From positions 1-38,838 of the forward strand of contig PKZD01000064.1 in the NCBI GenBank assembly GCA_003133745.1: a stretch of 38,838 nt of DNA, given 5' to 3'. The notes under the pieces are model-generated. The model saw only the letters and a program-made list of their open reading frames with translations, was not told the DNA's origin and searched no databases. Below, piece after piece: positions 6,171 through 15,837 of this stretch. The stretch comes from Candidatus Tyrphobacter aquilonaris (GTDB lineage Bacteria; Vulcanimicrobiota; Vulcanimicrobiia; Vulcanimicrobiales; Vulcanimicrobiaceae). Position 1 is the stretch's first letter; the number at the start of each line of letters is the position of its first letter. Made by a program: the position numbers and the translations under genes.

Positions 6171-6221
6171 AGGTCCGAGGACGGCATAAGGTGGGTACCG
6201 AACCGAGGGGGCCTGGTGCGC

Positions 6222-6295
6222 GCGGGTATGATGTAATGGTAGCCTGCGACCTTCCCAAGGTTGATGCGTGGGTTCGATTCCCACTACCCGCTCCA
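6222..6295 (+). tRNA. tRNA-Gly (anticodon CCC)
   Basis: Acceptor GCGGGTA pairs with TACCCGC. The anticodon stem CGACC/GGTTG encloses loop TTCCCAA (anticodon CCC). The T arm GTGGG-TTCGATT-CCCAC is present. Discriminator T and an encoded CCA end the gene at 6295. Confidence 0.92.
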
Positions 6296-6318
6296 ACCGC
6301 GAGCGCCGGTCGGCTCGG

Positions 6319-6393
6319 GGCGACGTAGCCAAGTGGTAAGGCAGAGCTCTGCAAAAGCTCCATTCGGCAGTTCGAATCTGCCCGTCGCCTCCA
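6319..6393 (+). tRNA. tRNA-Cys (anticodon GCA)
   Basis: Acceptor GGCGACG pairs with CGTCGCC. The anticodon stem GAGCT/AGCTC encloses loop CTGCAAA (anticodon GCA). The T arm with GTTCGAATC is present. Discriminator T and an encoded CCA end the gene at 6393. It follows tRNA-Gly by 23 bases and lies 16 bases before the panE start codon, so panE may be transcribed together with these tRNAs. Confidence 0.94.
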
Positions 6394-6409
6394 AACTCTT
6401 CTCAACCCG

Positions 6410-7354
6410 ATGCGCGTCGTAGTCGTTGGCGCGGGTGCGATCGGCGGCTTCATCGCCGCCGCGCTCGCGCGTGTGAGCGTGCCGACGGGCGTCGTTGCAC
6501 GCGGCGCGCATCTCGACGCGATCCGCGAGCGTGGCCTGCGCGTCCAAGGCGATCTCGGCGAGTTCACGGCGCGCGTCGATGCCGCGGCGGATCTGCGCGA
6601 ACTTCCCGCGGCCGATGCGCTGCTGCTTACCTTTAAAACGCATCAGTGGCCCGGATTCCTGGAGCAGCTCACCCCGTACGCGGGATCGAGCGTTCCCATC
6701 GTCACGCTGCAGAACGGCGTGCCGTTTTGGTTCGCGCGGACGCCGCCGCTGGAATCGGTCGATCCCGGCGGCCGCATCGGCGCGCTCTTCGATGACGAGC
6801 AAACGATCGGCGCCGTCGTGCACGTATCGGGGCATCTCGCCGAGCCGGGACTCGTCGTGCAGAGCGGCGGCCTACGCTATCTGTTGGCGGAGGCGAACGG
6901 CCGGAACGGCGAACGCGTTGAAGCGCTTGCCGGCGTGTTGCGCTCCGCGGGACTCGAAGCCGAGGTCGACGGCGATCTCCGGCGCAGCCTCTGGTTCAAA
7001 CTCGTCGGCAACGCGAGCCTCAACCCCGTGAGCGCGGCAACCGGCATGAGCATCGGGGAGATGATGCGCGATGCGCCGACGCTCGCACGCGTGCGCGCAC
7101 TCATGCTCGAAGTGCTCGAGGTCGGACGCGCGCTCGGTCTGGTCGGCGATGTCGAGCGCGAAGCCGATGCGCGCATCGCCTATGCCGCCCGACTCGACGA
7201 CGTCAAGACCTCGATGCTGCAGGATGCGCAAGCGGGGCGCTCGCTCGAGTTGGATCCGATCCTCGGAGCGACGATCGAGCTTGCCGAGCGCTCCGGCATC
7301 GACGTTCCGCAACTCCGCGCAATCGACGCGCAGTTGCGCGCGATCGTCGCGTAA
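6410..7354 (+). CDS. panE: 2-dehydropantoate 2-reductase (ketopantoate reductase)
   Basis: 314 aa, the normal length. N-terminal Rossmann domain with GAGAIGG (7-13) for NADPH, TFKTHQ (K76), and TLQNGV (N102). The C-terminal helical domain contains [16 protein letters not shown] with the expected catalytic Lys (K197) and [19 protein letters not shown]. The enzyme reduces ketopantoate to pantoate for pantothenate and coenzyme A synthesis; coaD of the same pathway lies 7 kb downstream. The ATG has no Shine-Dalgarno and begins 16 bases after the processed end of tRNA-Cys. hisF starts one base after the panE stop, so the two share a transcript. Confidence 0.88.
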   Translation: MRVVVVGAGAIGGFIAAALARVSVPTGVVARGAHLDAIRERGLRVQGDLGEFTARVDAAADLRELPAADALLLTFKTHQWPGFLEQLTPYAGSSVPIVTLQNGVPFWFARTPPLESVDPGGRIGALFDDEQTIGAVVHVSGHLAEPGLVVQSGGLRYLLAEANGRNGERVEALAGVLRSAGLEAEVDGDLRRSLWFKLVGNASLNPVSAATGMSIGEMMRDAPTLARVRALMLEVLEVGRALGLVGDVEREADARIAYAARLDDVKTSMLQDAQAGRSLELDPILGATIELAERSGIDVPQLRAIDAQLRAIVA

Positions 7355-7355
7355 C

Positions 7356-8129
7356 ATGCTCGTGCGGCGCATCATTCCGTGCCTCGACATCAAAGACGGA
7401 CGCGTCGTCAAGGGCGTGAACTTCCTCGCGCTGCGCGATGCCGGCGATCCGGTCGAGCTTGCCGCGGTCTACGAGGGATCGGGCGCCGACGAACTCGTCT
7501 TCCTCGACATCACCGCGACCGTGGAAGGCCGCAAGGCGACGATCGAAGTCGTGCGCGCCGTTGCGCACGAGTTGACGATGCCGTTCGCCGTCGGGGGCGG
7601 CGTCAACGGCGTCGACGACGTTCGCGCGCTGCTGCGCGCGGGCTGCGATAAGGTCTCGCTGAATAGCGCGGCAGTCCGTGACCCGGAGATATTGCAAGAC
7701 GCCGCCGCGGAGTTCGGATGCCAATGCATCGTGCTCGCGATCGACGCGAGAAAGCGCGACGGCGGATGGGAGGTCGTGATCGACGGCGGAAGGACCCCGA
7801 CCGGCCTCGATGCGGTCGCCTGGGCGGCCTCCGCCTGCGGGGAAAACGGCGCGGGCGAAGTGCTGCTGACTTCGATGGACCGCGACGGCACGAAGTCGGG
7901 TTACGATATCGAGTTGACGCGGACGGTTCGCAACGCCGTGCCGGTGCCCGTCATCGCCTCGGGCGGCGCGGGCAGCATCGAGGACTTCGAGTCGGTCTTC
8001 ACCCAAGCCGGGGCCGACGCGGCGCTGGCCGCCTCGCTCTTCCATTTCGGCGAGATCAGGATTCCCGTATTGAAGGAAGCGCTCGCGCAGCGCGGCATTC
8101 CCATCCGACCATGGAACTCGGAGCGGTAA
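7356..8129 (+). CDS. hisF: imidazole glycerol phosphate synthase cyclase subunit
   Basis: 257 aa, standard HisF length, (beta/alpha)8 barrel. The catalytic Asp pair is present: D11 in [13 protein letters not shown] and D130 in LAIDARKR. Phosphate-binding segments AVGGGV and IASGGAG are also there. With HisH it makes imidazole glycerol phosphate and AICAR in histidine biosynthesis; hisH is not in this window. The ATG is one base after the panE stop, and the last 19 bases overlap hisIE, indicating tight translational coupling with the enzyme pair acting a few steps earlier in the pathway. Confidence 0.97.
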   Translation: MLVRRIIPCLDIKDGRVVKGVNFLALRDAGDPVELAAVYEGSGADELVFLDITATVEGRKATIEVVRAVAHELTMPFAVGGGVNGVDDVRALLRAGCDKVSLNSAAVRDPEILQDAAAEFGCQCIVLAIDARKRDGGWEVVIDGGRTPTGLDAVAWAASACGENGAGEVLLTSMDRDGTKSGYDIELTRTVRNAVPVPVIASGGAGSIEDFESVFTQAGADAALAASLFHFGEIRIPVLKEALAQRGIPIRPWNSER

Positions 8130-8731
8130 GGTTCGGCGAGGACGGTCTCGTGCCGGTGGTGATCGCCGACGCGCAAAGCGGCGACGTGCTGACGCTCGCG
8201 TGGGCGAACCGAGAGGCGCTCGAGCGCACGATCTCGACGCGCGAGACGCACCTGTTCAGCCGAAGCCGGCAGAAACTTTGGCGTAAGGGCGAGCAGAGCG
8301 GAAACACGCAACACGTCACCGAGGTCGTTGCTGACTGCGACGGCGATGCCGTGCTCTATCGCGTCGTGCCGAACGGACCCGCATGTCACACCGGCGCGAT
8401 GAGCTGCTTCCACGATGCTCTGCTTGCGCCCGATGCGGACGACGGCGACTTCCTCCGCGCCGTCGCGCACCTGCGGCGCATCCTGCGCGAACGCAAGACG
8501 TCGGCTCCCGAAGGCTCGTACGTCGCCAAACTCTACGCGGGCGGCGTCGACCGCATCGGCAAGAAGATCGGCGAAGAGGCGACGGAGGTCGTGATCGCGT
8601 CAAAAAATGCCGGCGACGACGAGTTGGTGTGGGAAGCGGCCGATCTGTTCTTCCACCTGCTCGTGCTGCTCGAGGCGCGCGGCATCTCGATCGATCAGGT
8701 CGGCGCGCAGCTGCTCGAACGCGCGCGTTGA
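8111..8731 (+). CDS. hisIE: bifunctional phosphoribosyl-AMP cyclohydrolase / phosphoribosyl-ATP pyrophosphatase
   Basis: 206 aa, a natural HisI-HisE fusion. HisI part, about residues 1-110: [30 protein letters not shown] (75-79), and cysteines 92 and 99 in ACHTG and SCF for zinc and magnesium binding. HisE part, about 113-206: [26 protein letters not shown] and [13 protein letters not shown]. It catalyses steps 2 and 3 of histidine synthesis. The ATG at 8111 overlaps hisF by 19 bases. The stop TGA overlaps the TTG of recG by three bases. Confidence 0.96.
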   Translation: MELGAVRFGEDGLVPVVIADAQSGDVLTLAWANREALERTISTRETHLFSRSRQKLWRKGEQSGNTQHVTEVVADCDGDAVLYRVVPNGPACHTGAMSCFHDALLAPDADDGDFLRAVAHLRRILRERKTSAPEGSYVAKLYAGGVDRIGKKIGEEATEVVIASKNAGDDELVWEAADLFFHLLVLLEARGISIDQVGAQLLERAR

Positions 8732-10800
8732 CGCTCTCGATCGGCGATCTCGACGGCGTCGGCGAGAAGTCGGAGAGACTCTTTCGCGATCTCGGCATCG
8801 TCAGCGCGCAAGACCTCCTCGACTACTTCCCGTTCCGTTACGAGGACCTACGGGAACCGACGCAAGCGGCGCAGTTGGGCAACGGAGCGCGCGCCGACGA
8901 CGCAAGCGCCGGCGAAGTCAACGCGCTTGGACGCATCATCGCGGTGAAAGAGCGCCGCGTGCGAGACCTCGAGATCGTCGAGGTGCGCGCGCAAGACGAG
9001 AGCGGCGCGTTCGTTGCGAAGTGGATCGGGCGCCGGCGATACGTCGTCGGACGCTTTCGCGAAGGCATGCGCATCTTCGTGCGCGGCCGGCTCGAGCGAT
9101 CGCTCGGAGAGCCGGTCATCAACGTCGCGCAGCATCGCGTCCTCGGCGACGACGAAGCCTATCACGGTGAGATGGTTCCGGTTTATCGCGCGAGCAAGGA
9201 GTTACCGTCGCGCAAGATCGCAAGCGTACTGAAGAAGAACCTTGCGCGATTGCTGCGCTTGGCGGGCGAAGACGTCCTGCCCGCGGCGCTGCTGCGCGAG
9301 CAGGGTTTCGGAGAGCTGCGCGATTCCTATCGCATCGTGCATGCGCCCTCTTCACCCGAGGAGGCGGCGCGCGCGCGCGAGCGGTTCATCTTTGCGGAGT
9401 TTCTCGTGCTTGCGGCTGGAACGCAGTTGCGACGCGCTCACCGCGAGGCCGAGCACGACGCGGCGGCGCTGCGCGTTCCCGAAGAGCTGCTCGCGCAACT
9501 CGAAGCATCGCTGCCTTTCGTACTGACCGGAGCGCAGCGGCGCGTCATCGGCGAAATATGGAGCGACATGTCGCGCGACGTTCCGATGAACCGCCTGCTG
9601 CAGGGCGACGTCGGGAGCGGCAAGACGCTCGTCGCGGCGGCCGCGGTCCTGCTCGCGGCGCGCTCCGGTTTCCAATCCGCGCTCATGGCGCCGACCGAGA
9701 TCCTCGCCTCACAACACATGGAAAAGCTTGCGCCGCTGCTCATGCCGTTTCAGATCGCCGTCGAGCCGGTCTTGGGAAGCCAAGGACAGCGCTCGCGCAA
9801 GGCCGCAGTCGATCGCCTCGCAAGCGGCGAGGCGGCGCTCGCGATCGGGACGCACGCGTTGCTGACCGAAGGCGTTGATTTCGCGCGGCTCGGTCTCGCG
9901 ATCATCGACGAGCAGCATCGCTTCGGCGTCGAACATCGCGCGCGGCTGCGCGCGAAGGGCGGTGCGCCGCACACGCTGCACATGACCGCGACGCCGATTC
10001 CGCGCACGCTCGCGCAATCGCTGTACGCCGATCTCGACGAGTCGCATCTCGACGAGATGCCGCCGGGACGCCCGCCGATCCAAACTTTCGCGGTGCGGCT
10101 TGCGCGCCTCGAACGCGTCTACGCCTTCGTGCGCGCCGCGATTACGCGTGGGGGTCAGGCGTACATCGTCGCGCCCGCGATCGAGGAGGGAGAGTCCGGC
10201 GCGACGAGCGTCGTAGCCGAGATGGAACGGCTGAAGGCCGAGGTCTTTCCCGATCTGCGGCTCGGACTCGTGCACGGGCGGCTGCCGACGCGCGAGAAGG
10301 AGGAGGCGATGCAACGCTTCGGCCGCGGCGAGATCGACGTACTCGTTGCGACGACCGTGATCGAGGTCGGCGTCGACGTGCCGAATGCGAGCGTCATGGT
10401 CGTGCTCGATGCGCAGCGCTACGGCCTCGCGCAACTCCATCAACTACGGGGGCGCGTCGGACGCGGCGCCGCGCAATCGTTCTGCATCTATGTCTATCCC
10501 GACGATCGTCACGAGACGCAACGCCTCGCGATCCTCACGCGGACGACCGATGGTTTCGCGATCGCGGAAGCGGACTTGCAGATGCGCGGCTCCGGTGAGT
10601 TCGCGGGAACGGCGCAATCCGGACACGCCGAACTGCGATTCGGCGACATCGCCCGCGATTTCGAGCTCTACACAAGCGCGCGCCGAGCTGCCGAGGAGAT
10701 CGTCAAGCGCGATCCTCGCCTGCGCGCGCCCGAGTACGCGGGCTTACGCGCCGCGCTCGACGCGACTCCCTCCGCCCACGCGCTGCTCGCTTCGTCGTAG
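8728..10800 (+). CDS. recG: ATP-dependent DNA helicase RecG
   Basis: 690 aa, the normal RecG length. The N-terminal wedge/OB region is at about 1-270 (starts with a helix-hairpin-like [20 protein letters not shown]). Walker A GDVGSGKT is at 293-300 and DEQH at about 394-397. Further helicase motifs are [21 protein letters not shown], and [12 protein letters not shown]; a C-terminal [17 protein letters not shown] box follows. RecG remodels stalled replication forks and Holliday junctions. The start is a TTG at 8728, overlapping the hisIE stop as TTGA; no ATG gives a complete N-terminus. Confidence 0.96.
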   Translation: MTLSIGDLDGVGEKSERLFRDLGIVSAQDLLDYFPFRYEDLREPTQAAQLGNGARADDASAGEVNALGRIIAVKERRVRDLEIVEVRAQDESGAFVAKWIGRRRYVVGRFREGMRIFVRGRLERSLGEPVINVAQHRVLGDDEAYHGEMVPVYRASKELPSRKIASVLKKNLARLLRLAGEDVLPAALLREQGFGELRDSYRIVHAPSSPEEAARARERFIFAEFLVLAAGTQLRRAHREAEHDAAALRVPEELLAQLEASLPFVLTGAQRRVIGEIWSDMSRDVPMNRLLQGDVGSGKTLVAAAAVLLAARSGFQSALMAPTEILASQHMEKLAPLLMPFQIAVEPVLGSQGQRSRKAAVDRLASGEAALAIGTHALLTEGVDFARLGLAIIDEQHRFGVEHRARLRAKGGAPHTLHMTATPIPRTLAQSLYADLDESHLDEMPPGRPPIQTFAVRLARLERVYAFVRAAITRGGQAYIVAPAIEEGESGATSVVAEMERLKAEVFPDLRLGLVHGRLPTREKEEAMQRFGRGEIDVLVATTVIEVGVDVPNASVMVVLDAQRYGLAQLHQLRGRVGRGAAQSFCIYVYPDDRHETQRLAILTRTTDGFAIAEADLQMRGSGEFAGTAQSGHAELRFGDIARDFELYTSARRAAEEIVKRDPRLRAPEYAGLRAALDATPSAHALLASS

Positions 10801-10837
10801 AGGGGCTCCCGGCCGAGCGACGGAAGGTCGCGGCACC

Positions 10838-13498
10838 ATGAATTCTCTGATCCTGCGCCTCGCGCTCTCCTGCTGCGTGCTCGTACTAACCTTGCTCTGC
10901 GCGCGCCCAGCCTCCGCCCTCACCGTGACGCGGGCGACGCTCGCGAACGGCCTGCACGTCGTCGTCGTGCACGATCCGCTTGCGCCGGTCGTCACGACGA
11001 TCATGAACTACAGAGCCGGCTCCGACGAACAGACGTTGCCGGGGCTCGCGCACGCGACCGAGCACATGATGTTCCGCGGCAGCGCCTCGCTCTCGTCGTC
11101 ATCGCTCATGGATGTCGTCGGCATTACGGGCGGCGACCTCAATGCGGACACCGAAAGCGTCGTCACGCAGTATTATTTCACGATGCCCGCGCAGTATCTC
11201 GACATCGCGTTGCGGCTCGAGCGATCTCGCGCAACCGGCTTGTCGATGGCGCAGAGCCAATGGAATCAGGAGCGTCTTGCGATCACGCAAGAGGTGACCC
11301 AGGACAACTCGAACGCGATCTATCGACTCTTCACGAAGATGTCCGAGCGAATTCTTGCGGGCACGCCGTACGCGAACAACGGACTCGGCACGGTCGAAGG
11401 CTTTGCGAGGGAGATCAACAGCCCGCAGCTCCTGAACTTCTACCGGACCTGGTATCACCCGAACAATGCCGTCTACGTGATCGTCGGCGACGTCGACGGG
11501 CCGAGCACGATTGCGCGCGTGCGCAGCGTTTTCGGTGACGTCCCCGCGGCGGCGCTTCCTGCGAGAAGCCCGGTACGCTTGCGGCCGATTCACGCCGTCA
11601 CATATCATGATTCGAGCGATCTTCCAGTTACGGTCGTCTTGCTCGGCTACCGGATGCCAGGATACAACAGCCCGGATTACGCCGCCGGACAGATTCTCTG
11701 CGACGTGCTCTCGAGTCAGCGCAGCGCGCTCTATTCGCTCGTGGCGCAGGGCAAACTGCTCTACGCCGGTTTTCAATCGCAGTCGTTTCCGCAAACGTCG
11801 ATCGGCATCGGCATCGGCGTGGTTTCGGTCGTGCACAAGCCCGACGATGCGGCCACGATGATGCGCACGGTCTTCGCGCAGTATCGGCAGACGGGCGTTC
11901 CCGCCGACCTCGTCGATACAGCGATTCGGCGCGAGATCGCGCAGCGCGAGTTCTCGCGGAACTCGGTTCAGGATCTCGCCTTCGATTGGAGCGAGGCGCT
12001 CGCGGTTCAAGGTCTGCAGTCGCCTGACGACATGATCGCGGCGTTTCGCCGCGTCACGGTTGCGGACGTGAACCGCGTGCTTCGCGAAGAGCTCGTCGAC
12101 GCGCACAGCGTTGCGGCATACGCGGTTCCGAAGAACAGCGGAGTCGTGAGCATGGGCGCCTCGGGGCTCGCACCGGAGAACAACGAGATTCCGCCGAGCC
12201 GACACGAGCCGTTGCCGTCGTGGGCGCGCAACGTGCTCGCGAGCCTTCGCGTTCCGGCGCCGACGCTCTCGCCCGTCGTGACGCAGTTGCCCAACGGCTT
12301 GCGGTTGATCGTGCAGCCGGAAAGCAGTTCGCACAGCGTGACGGTGAGCGGCGAGATCCGCAACAATCCGCAAGTCCAGCAGCCCGCGGGTCAAGAGGGC
12401 GTGGCGAACGTGACCGAAGCGCTGCTTCCCTACGGTACCACGACGTACGGCCGCGTCGCATATCAGGCCGCGCTCGATCAAATTTCCGCCACGGTGAATA
12501 CCGGAACATCGTTTTCGTTGCAGGTGCTCTCGCCAGACTTCGATCGCGGCGTCGCGCTGCTCGCCGATGACGAGTTGCACCCGGCTTTCGCGGCCGGCGA
12601 CTTCGGAATCGTGAAAGCGCAGACGGCGCAGAGGCTCGTCGGAGACGTCACGTCGCCGGATCATCTTGCCGACGTCGCGCTCGCGAAGGCGCTCTACCCC
12701 GTCGGCGATCCGGCGCAGCGCTTCGCCTCTCCGCAGAGCGTCGGCGCCTTGACCCTCGATCAGGTCCGCGCGTGGTACGCGAGCGCATATCGCCCCGACC
12801 TCACGACGATCGTCGTCGTGGGCGACATAACGCCCGCGCACGCGCGCGAGATCGTGGAGCGGTATTTCGGTTCGTGGAGTGCGAGCGGTCCGAAGCCGAC
12901 GACCGACCCGCCGCCGGTTGGAAACAACGCCCCGAGCAACGCCGTCGTACCGGCGACGGGACGCGTGCAGTCGACGGTACGCCTGAGCGAGATGCTCGGA
13001 CTCGCGCGGACGGACGACGACTGGGCTGCGTTGGAGGTCGCGAACATGGCGCTGACCGGCGGCTTCTACAGTTCGTTGCTCTACCACGACCTGCGGGAGG
13101 TCCACGGCTACACCTATGGCGTGTCGAGCGACATCGACGCCGAGCCGACGCGGACGACGTTCACGATCGAGTATGCCTGCGATCCGAAGAACATTCTTCC
13201 CGCGCAAGGCCTCGTCGTCAGCGACCTGGTGCGCTTGCAATCCAGCCCGCTCGCGGCGGATCGTCTCCAAAGAGCAAAGGCGCTTCTCATGGGCGAGGTG
13301 CCGATTCAGGAGGGGAGTTACGACGGCGTTGCATCATTGCTGTTGGGGTACTCAACGCACGATCTTCCGCTCAACGAAGATCTCATCGACGCGCGCTTAG
13401 AACTCGCTGCGACGGCGGCACAAGTGCAGGCTGCCATACGAACCTGGCTGCGCCCGCAGGGCTTCGTGCGCGTCGTCACGGGGCAAGGCCCGACGTAA
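10838..13498 (+). CDS. exported M16 family zinc metallopeptidase, two tandem units
   Basis: 886 aa with a signal peptide (about residues 1-27, ending CARPASA). Unit 1 (about 30-450) carries the inverted zinc motif H72-x-x-E75-H76 in AHATEHMMF and a downstream Glu in the NQERLAITQEV helix, so it should be the active half. Unit 2 (about 470-886) has the same fold pattern, but the equivalent position near residue 522 reads NVTEA in place of HxxEH, so it is catalytically dead, as is usual for the partner half of M16 enzymes. Such proteins degrade or trim peptides outside the cytoplasm. GGAAGG lies about 11 bases before the ATG. No obvious substrate gene is nearby. Confidence 0.92.
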   Translation: MNSLILRLALSCCVLVLTLLCARPASALTVTRATLANGLHVVVVHDPLAPVVTTIMNYRAGSDEQTLPGLAHATEHMMFRGSASLSSSSLMDVVGITGGDLNADTESVVTQYYFTMPAQYLDIALRLERSRATGLSMAQSQWNQERLAITQEVTQDNSNAIYRLFTKMSERILAGTPYANNGLGTVEGFAREINSPQLLNFYRTWYHPNNAVYVIVGDVDGPSTIARVRSVFGDVPAAALPARSPVRLRPIHAVTYHDSSDLPVTVVLLGYRMPGYNSPDYAAGQILCDVLSSQRSALYSLVAQGKLLYAGFQSQSFPQTSIGIGIGVVSVVHKPDDAATMMRTVFAQYRQTGVPADLVDTAIRREIAQREFSRNSVQDLAFDWSEALAVQGLQSPDDMIAAFRRVTVADVNRVLREELVDAHSVAAYAVPKNSGVVSMGASGLAPENNEIPPSRHEPLPSWARNVLASLRVPAPTLSPVVTQLPNGLRLIVQPESSSHSVTVSGEIRNNPQVQQPAGQEGVANVTEALLPYGTTTYGRVAYQAALDQISATVNTGTSFSLQVLSPDFDRGVALLADDELHPAFAAGDFGIVKAQTAQRLVGDVTSPDHLADVALAKALYPVGDPAQRFASPQSVGALTLDQVRAWYASAYRPDLTTIVVVGDITPAHAREIVERYFGSWSASGPKPTTDPPPVGNNAPSNAVVPATGRVQSTVRLSEMLGLARTDDDWAALEVANMALTGGFYSSLLYHDLREVHGYTYGVSSDIDAEPTRTTFTIEYACDPKNILPAQGLVVSDLVRLQSSPLAADRLQRAKALLMGEVPIQEGSYDGVASLLLGYSTHDLPLNEDLIDARLELAATAAQVQAAIRTWLRPQGFVRVVTGQGPT

Positions 13499-13499
13499 C

Positions 13500-14195
13500 G
13501 TGCGCGGCTGCGCCATCGCGTTCGATATCGACCACACGCTCGCGATCGACAACAAGCTCGAGCGGATCGCCTTTCTGCGGCTGCTCGAAGCAGTCGATGC
13601 GGAGGGCGGCGCTCCTCTCGGGACCCTCGATCAAGAAACGACCGCGATCGACGTACTGCTCGAGCGCCAACGTAGCGGCGCATTTTCGATCGACGAAGCA
13701 GTACGGCGTTTCGTGGTCGAGCGCGGCGTTGCTCAGGCACAGCCCTTCGTCTTGCGCTTTCGCGAGATCGCACTCTCGCTCGTCGATGAGATCATCGTGC
13801 CGTTGCCGGGCGTTTCGCGGATGCTCGCGGAGCTGCGCGAACAGGACGTAGCGACGGCGGCTCTGAGCAACGGATGGAGTCCACTGCAGCAGCGCAAAGC
13901 CGAACGCTCGGGATTTGCCGGCCCGGTGCTCGCGAGCTCCGACATCGGTGCGGCGAAACCGGATCCGCGCGCGTTCACGGCGCTCGTCGAAACGCTCGGC
14001 CTGCCCGCCGATCGGATTTGGTACGTCGGCGACAACCCGCACTCCGACGTCGTCGGCGCGAAAGCGGCGGGCCTACGCGCGGCATGGTACAACGCCGAAG
14101 GGCGCGCGTACCCGAAAGATCTGGTTCCACCCGACGCCCAGATCACGAACATCTGCGATGTCATCGGCCTCATCGCGTCGCCGGTGGTGCGCTGA
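13500..14195 (+). CDS. HAD-superfamily phosphatase
   Basis: 231 aa. Motif I FDIDHT (nucleophile D9, acid D11), motif II with SNGW, motif III Lys in AAKPDPRAF, motif IV GDNPHSD. The cap domain between about 20 and 100 is helical, of the C1 type found in phosphoglycolate-phosphatase and YjjG-like enzymes. The substrate is unknown; cytoplasmic phosphate-ester hydrolysis is expected. It starts with GTG one base after the M16 stop, and its own stop overlaps the rsmD ATG by one base (TGATG), so it belongs to the M16-HAD-rsmD-coaD run. Confidence 0.85.
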   Translation: MRGCAIAFDIDHTLAIDNKLERIAFLRLLEAVDAEGGAPLGTLDQETTAIDVLLERQRSGAFSIDEAVRRFVVERGVAQAQPFVLRFREIALSLVDEIIVPLPGVSRMLAELREQDVATAALSNGWSPLQQRKAERSGFAGPVLASSDIGAAKPDPRAFTALVETLGLPADRIWYVGDNPHSDVVGAKAAGLRAAWYNAEGRAYPKDLVPPDAQITNICDVIGLIASPVVR

Positions 14196-14740
14196 TGCCG
14201 AAGATCACGGGCGGACAACTTGGCAGCCGAAAACTGCGTTCACCGAAGTCGAGCGCCGTGCGGCCCACGCCCGGACGGGTGAAAGAATCGCTCTTCTCGA
14301 TCCTGATGGAGCGCATCGAGGGCGCGCGCGTACTCGATCTCTTTGCGGGGACGGGCGCGATCGGCTTCGAGGCTGCGTCGCGCGGCGCTGCGCGCGTCGT
14401 GTCGGTGGAAGGGGATCGCGAGATCGCCCATGCGGTCGAGGAAGCGGTGGAAGAACTGGGCATCGGCCACGTCGTGACGGTCGTGGCGGCGCCGGCCGAG
14501 CGCGCGCTCTATCGCATCGAGGGGCCGTTCGACCTCGTCTACCTCGACCCGCCGTACGCGAGCGAGACGCCGCTCCATCTGCTCCGCCTCCTGCTCGAGC
14601 GGAATCTCCTCGCCCCCGAAGCGCTCGTGATCTACGAGCATGCGGCCCGGCGCATCCTTCCCGACATACCGGGGTATCGCTCCACCCGCGAGGAAGTCTA
14701 CGGCGATGTCGCGCTCGCGTTTTTCGTGGCGGAGCCGTGA
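14195..14740 (+). CDS. rsmD: 16S rRNA (guanine(966)-N(2))-methyltransferase
   Basis: 181 aa. The N-terminus ITGGQLGSRKL and RPTPGRVKESLFSIL are the RsmD/YhhF family signature; SAM-binding LDLFAGTGAIGFEAASRGA follows at about 47-65. The catalytic motif DPPY is at 118-121 (LDPPYAS). It methylates G966 (E. coli numbering) of 16S rRNA during 30S assembly. Start ATG 14195 overlaps the stop of the HAD gene. The rsmD-coaD pairing is very widely conserved, which supports both names. The coaD GTG overlaps the rsmD stop. Confidence 0.95.
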   Translation: MPKITGGQLGSRKLRSPKSSAVRPTPGRVKESLFSILMERIEGARVLDLFAGTGAIGFEAASRGAARVVSVEGDREIAHAVEEAVEELGIGHVVTVVAAPAERALYRIEGPFDLVYLDPPYASETPLHLLRLLLERNLLAPEALVIYEHAARRILPDIPGYRSTREEVYGDVALAFFVAEP

Positions 14741-15258
14741 AGGCTAACGGCCGCGCCTCCGTCTCACCGCACGCGATCCTCCCCGGGTCCTTCGATCCGC
14801 CGACGAACGGCCACCTCGACGTCATCGAGCGCGCCGCCACGTGTTTCGGGCGCGTCACGGTCGCAATCGTCGTGAACCCGCAGAAACAACGCTCGATGTT
14901 CTCACTCGAAGAGCGAGAGGCCATGCTGAAGGAATGCACGGCGCATCTTCCCAACGTGAGCGTAGAACACTTCCGCGGGTTGCTCGCCGACTATGTCAAG
15001 CGCATGCAAGCGGACGTGATCGTGAAAGGGCTTCGGGCGGTTTCGGACTTTGAAAATGAAATGTCGACGGCACTCATGAACCGCTCCCTCTCGGACGTCG
15101 ACACGCTCTTTCTCATGTCCGACCAAAACTATTCGTTCGTCAGCTCCAGTATCGTCAAAGAAGTCTTCTTTCTCGGCGGCGACGTCGCCGCACTCGTTCC
15201 CAAGCCGGTGTTGCACATCATGGAAGAGAAGCGCGCCGGCCTGCATCGCTCGAAGTAA
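14737..15258 (+). CDS. coaD: phosphopantetheine adenylyltransferase
   Basis: 173 aa. PGSFDPPTNGHLDVI (16-30) contains the nucleotidyltransferase T/H-x-G-H motif (TNGH, 23-26). It further has VNPQKQRSMFS, the FRGLLADYVKR and VKGLRAVSDFENE segments, and the C-terminal SFVSSSIVKE. It makes dephospho-CoA from phosphopantetheine and ATP, the fourth step from pantothenate. The GTG at 14737 overlaps the rsmD stop (GTGA). About ten extra residues precede the usual start, so translation might begin slightly later, but no ATG exists there. Confidence 0.95.
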   Translation: MKANGRASVSPHAILPGSFDPPTNGHLDVIERAATCFGRVTVAIVVNPQKQRSMFSLEEREAMLKECTAHLPNVSVEHFRGLLADYVKRMQADVIVKGLRAVSDFENEMSTALMNRSLSDVDTLFLMSDQNYSFVSSSIVKEVFFLGGDVAALVPKPVLHIMEEKRAGLHRSK

Positions 15259-15270
15259 CGGAGGTTCATC

Positions 15271-15837
15271 ATGTCGGTCTATCGCGTCTTAGACAAACTC
15301 GAGACGTACGTCAACGAGGGAACGTGGCTTCCCGCGGGCTACCGAGTGCTTTCGGGCGAACGGCTGATCGAGTTCGTCGAAAAGGTGCGCGCATCGCTGC
15401 CGGAGGAAGTCGGCCGTGCGAAGATCATCACGAAGGACCACGAGCGCATGCTGCGCGTCGCACAAGAAAAGGCGCAGGCGCTCGTCGACGAGGCTGCCAG
15501 CAAACACGAAGAGATCCTCGATCAACACGAGATCGTACAGCGCGCGAAGCGCACCGCCGACGCGATCCTTCGCGACGCGCAGGAGCGCGCGCAGAAAGTC
15601 CGCGAGGGTGCGGACCACTACGCGACCTCCGTCTTGAGCGAGATGGAAGCGAGACTCTCCGGGGCGCTCGGTGCGGTGCGCAAAGGTCGCGAGACGTTGT
15701 CGCGTGAGACGAGCACCGGTTCGACGCCCGCACCGCAACTTGCGGATGCGGCTGCGAAGAGTAAACGCGCGGCGTTCGATCAAGACGGAACGCCCGTCGA
15801 AGGCGAGACCGCGCCGCTGGAGCCGGTAGAGAGCTAA
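15271..15837 (+). CDS. coiled-coil DivIVA/ATPase-b-subunit-like protein
   Basis: 188 aa. A short N-terminal region (SVYRVLDKLETYVNEGTWLP) is followed by a long charged, Ala-rich coiled coil from about 35 to 135 (heptads with VAQEKAQALVDEA, AKRTADAILRDAQERAQKV), then a low-complexity tail. Proteins of this type follow coaD in several Gram-positive-like lineages and are often labelled cell-division-initiation or DivIVA-domain proteins; membrane curvature sensing or polar scaffolding is a reasonable but unproven role. Strong GGAGGT ribosome-binding site about six bases before the ATG. The stop overlaps by four bases with the stop of the convergent regulator gene. Confidence 0.65.
   Translation: MSVYRVLDKLETYVNEGTWLPAGYRVLSGERLIEFVEKVRASLPEEVGRAKIITKDHERMLRVAQEKAQALVDEAASKHEEILDQHEIVQRAKRTADAILRDAQERAQKVREGADHYATSVLSEMEARLSGALGAVRKGRETLSRETSTGSTPAPQLADAAAKSKRAAFDQDGTPVEGETAPLEPVES

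Noticed and set aside
4712-6328. Long plus-strand open frame through the dienelactone hydrolase region
   Set aside because: It runs antisense to the hydrolase, then out of frame through the membrane protein gene and into tRNA-Gly, which is not compatible with a real protein.
11099-13270. Long minus-strand open frame opposite the M16 peptidase gene
   Set aside because: It has Arg/His-rich low-complexity sequence with no motifs, and lies entirely on the antisense of a clear peptidase; high GC content keeps the frame open.
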